DNA of 6,942 nt from GCA-003244245 sp036494005. Lineage in GTDB: Bacteria > Actinomycetota > Actinomycetes > Mycobacteriales > Pseudonocardiaceae. Each line of letters begins with the position of its first letter. The stretch's first letter is position 1. The notes under the pieces are model-generated. The model had not been told where the DNA came from, searched no databases, and saw only the letters and a program-made list of their open reading frames with translations. Both the position numbers and the translations under genes were made by a program. The DNA lies in NCBI GenBank assembly GCA_036494005.1, contig DASXOV010000085.1, positions 1-6,942 on the forward strand, read 5' to 3'. This document shows, piece by piece, positions 6,676 through 6,942 of the stretch.

Positions 6676-6846
6676 CAGCGGCTCAGTCTTCAACCGGAAG
6701 CGACACCCGCCGGTATTTGAGCGGGGAGACGTCGCCTTGTTGGGGAGTCTCTGTGCTCGTGATGTCGGTTCATAAGCCCAGATCACCGGCCCCAACACCA
6801 TCACCCCCGTCTTCCGCATCCCCCAACCACCCACCAACAGCACAAA

Positions 6847-6877
6847 GGCCGTAACCGCCGATCAGGCGGTTACGGCC
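6847..6877 (-). terminator. Strong 13-bp hairpin, candidate terminator of a minus-strand gene to the right
   Basis: GGCCGTAACCGCC (6847-6859) and GGCGGTTACGGCC (6865-6877) pair perfectly around a five-base GATCA loop. On the minus strand the stem is followed by TTTGTG; on the plus strand it is followed by ACGTCA. The minus orientation is therefore more terminator-like, although the T-run is only three bases. It would then end a gene whose coding part lies beyond the right edge. Confidence 0.5.
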
Positions 6878-6888
6878 ACGTCACAGAT

Positions 6889-6909
6889 GGTTCGCACAAT
6901 GGTCGAACC
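6889..6909. repeat. Short inverted repeat next to the terminator-like hairpin
   Basis: GGTTCG (6889-6894) and CGAACC (6904-6909) are exact reverse complements separated by nine bases. It sits 11 bases from the 13-bp hairpin, giving two stem-loops in tandem. A role is unknown. Confidence 0.4.
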
Positions 6910-6942
6910 GGTGGACCTTGGGGGAACTCACTACAACACAAA

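Larger units (their letters stand above)
6494..6942. other. Right-end stretch without a convincing gene
   Basis: About 450 bases upstream of the membrane protein hold no reading frame I can assign. The longest minus frame (6843-6529) has no family resemblance, mixed wobble composition and no ribosome site. A short open minus frame at 6769-6683, with residues such as QQGDVSPLKYRRVSLPVED, could be a remnant of a lost gene but has no start. The stretch does contain hairpins at 6652-6675, 6847-6877 and 6889-6909, and a strongly C-rich plus strand at about 6785-6846. It may be a boundary with decayed or mobile DNA. Confidence 0.5.

Noticed and set aside
6884..6915. tRNA-like GGTTCGA motif on the minus strand
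   Set aside because: The flanking bases do not pair as a T-arm, and no acceptor, D or anticodon arm can be drawn.
1..6942. CRISPR arrays, toxin-antitoxin pairs, retrons or other defence systems
   Set aside because: There are no regularly spaced repeats, no small overlapping toxin-antitoxin pair, and no reverse transcriptase or nuclease motifs on either strand.

Overview
The window is GC-rich throughout. Its codons end mostly in G or C, and the gene families are typical of filamentous actinomycetes: a PLDc_N-type small membrane protein, a GH15 trehalase-like enzyme, a TPR-bearing HTH regulator with the 'ERGVIRWPG' signature, and an AI-2E-type permease. An actinobacterial chromosome (Streptomyces or a relative) is the best reading. 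Nothing in the sequence fixes the genus.

Layout, left to right. (1) 1-247, minus: N-terminal part of a small membrane protein (PLDc_N type), cut by the window edge. (2) 336-about 720, minus: C-terminal remnant of an AI-2E family permease. It lacks its start and most of its membrane segments and carries two single-base frameshifts, so it is a pseudogene. (3) 804-2210, minus: a 14-helix MFS drug/metabolite exporter of the DHA2 type. (4) 2203-4059, minus: a complete GH15 glycoside hydrolase (trehalase/glucoamylase-like). Its stop overlaps the start of the exporter by 8 bases, so the two form a translationally coupled pair. (5) 4060-4461: a 402-base divergent intergenic region with a perfect 10-bp inverted repeat, a possible operator. 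(6) 4462-5757, plus: a 431-aa transcriptional regulator with an N-terminal HTH and TPR-like helical repeats. (7) 5758-5927: short intergenic region between convergent genes. (8) 5928-6473, minus: a 181-aa polytopic membrane protein of unknown function. (9) 6474-6942: 469 bases with no convincing gene but several palindromes and hairpins, including a 13-bp perfect hairpin that may be the terminator of a minus-strand gene beyond the right edge.

How the genes may work together: the GH15 enzyme and the MFS transporter are probably co-transcribed. The divergent HTH/TPR regulator is the obvious candidate for controlling them, but this rests on position only. I see no CRISPR array, tRNA, rRNA, intact transposase or recognisable novel defence system. 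The window looks like ordinary accessory chromosome. The most useful observations are the decayed permease, the divergent-promoter inverted repeat, and the structured non-coding right end.
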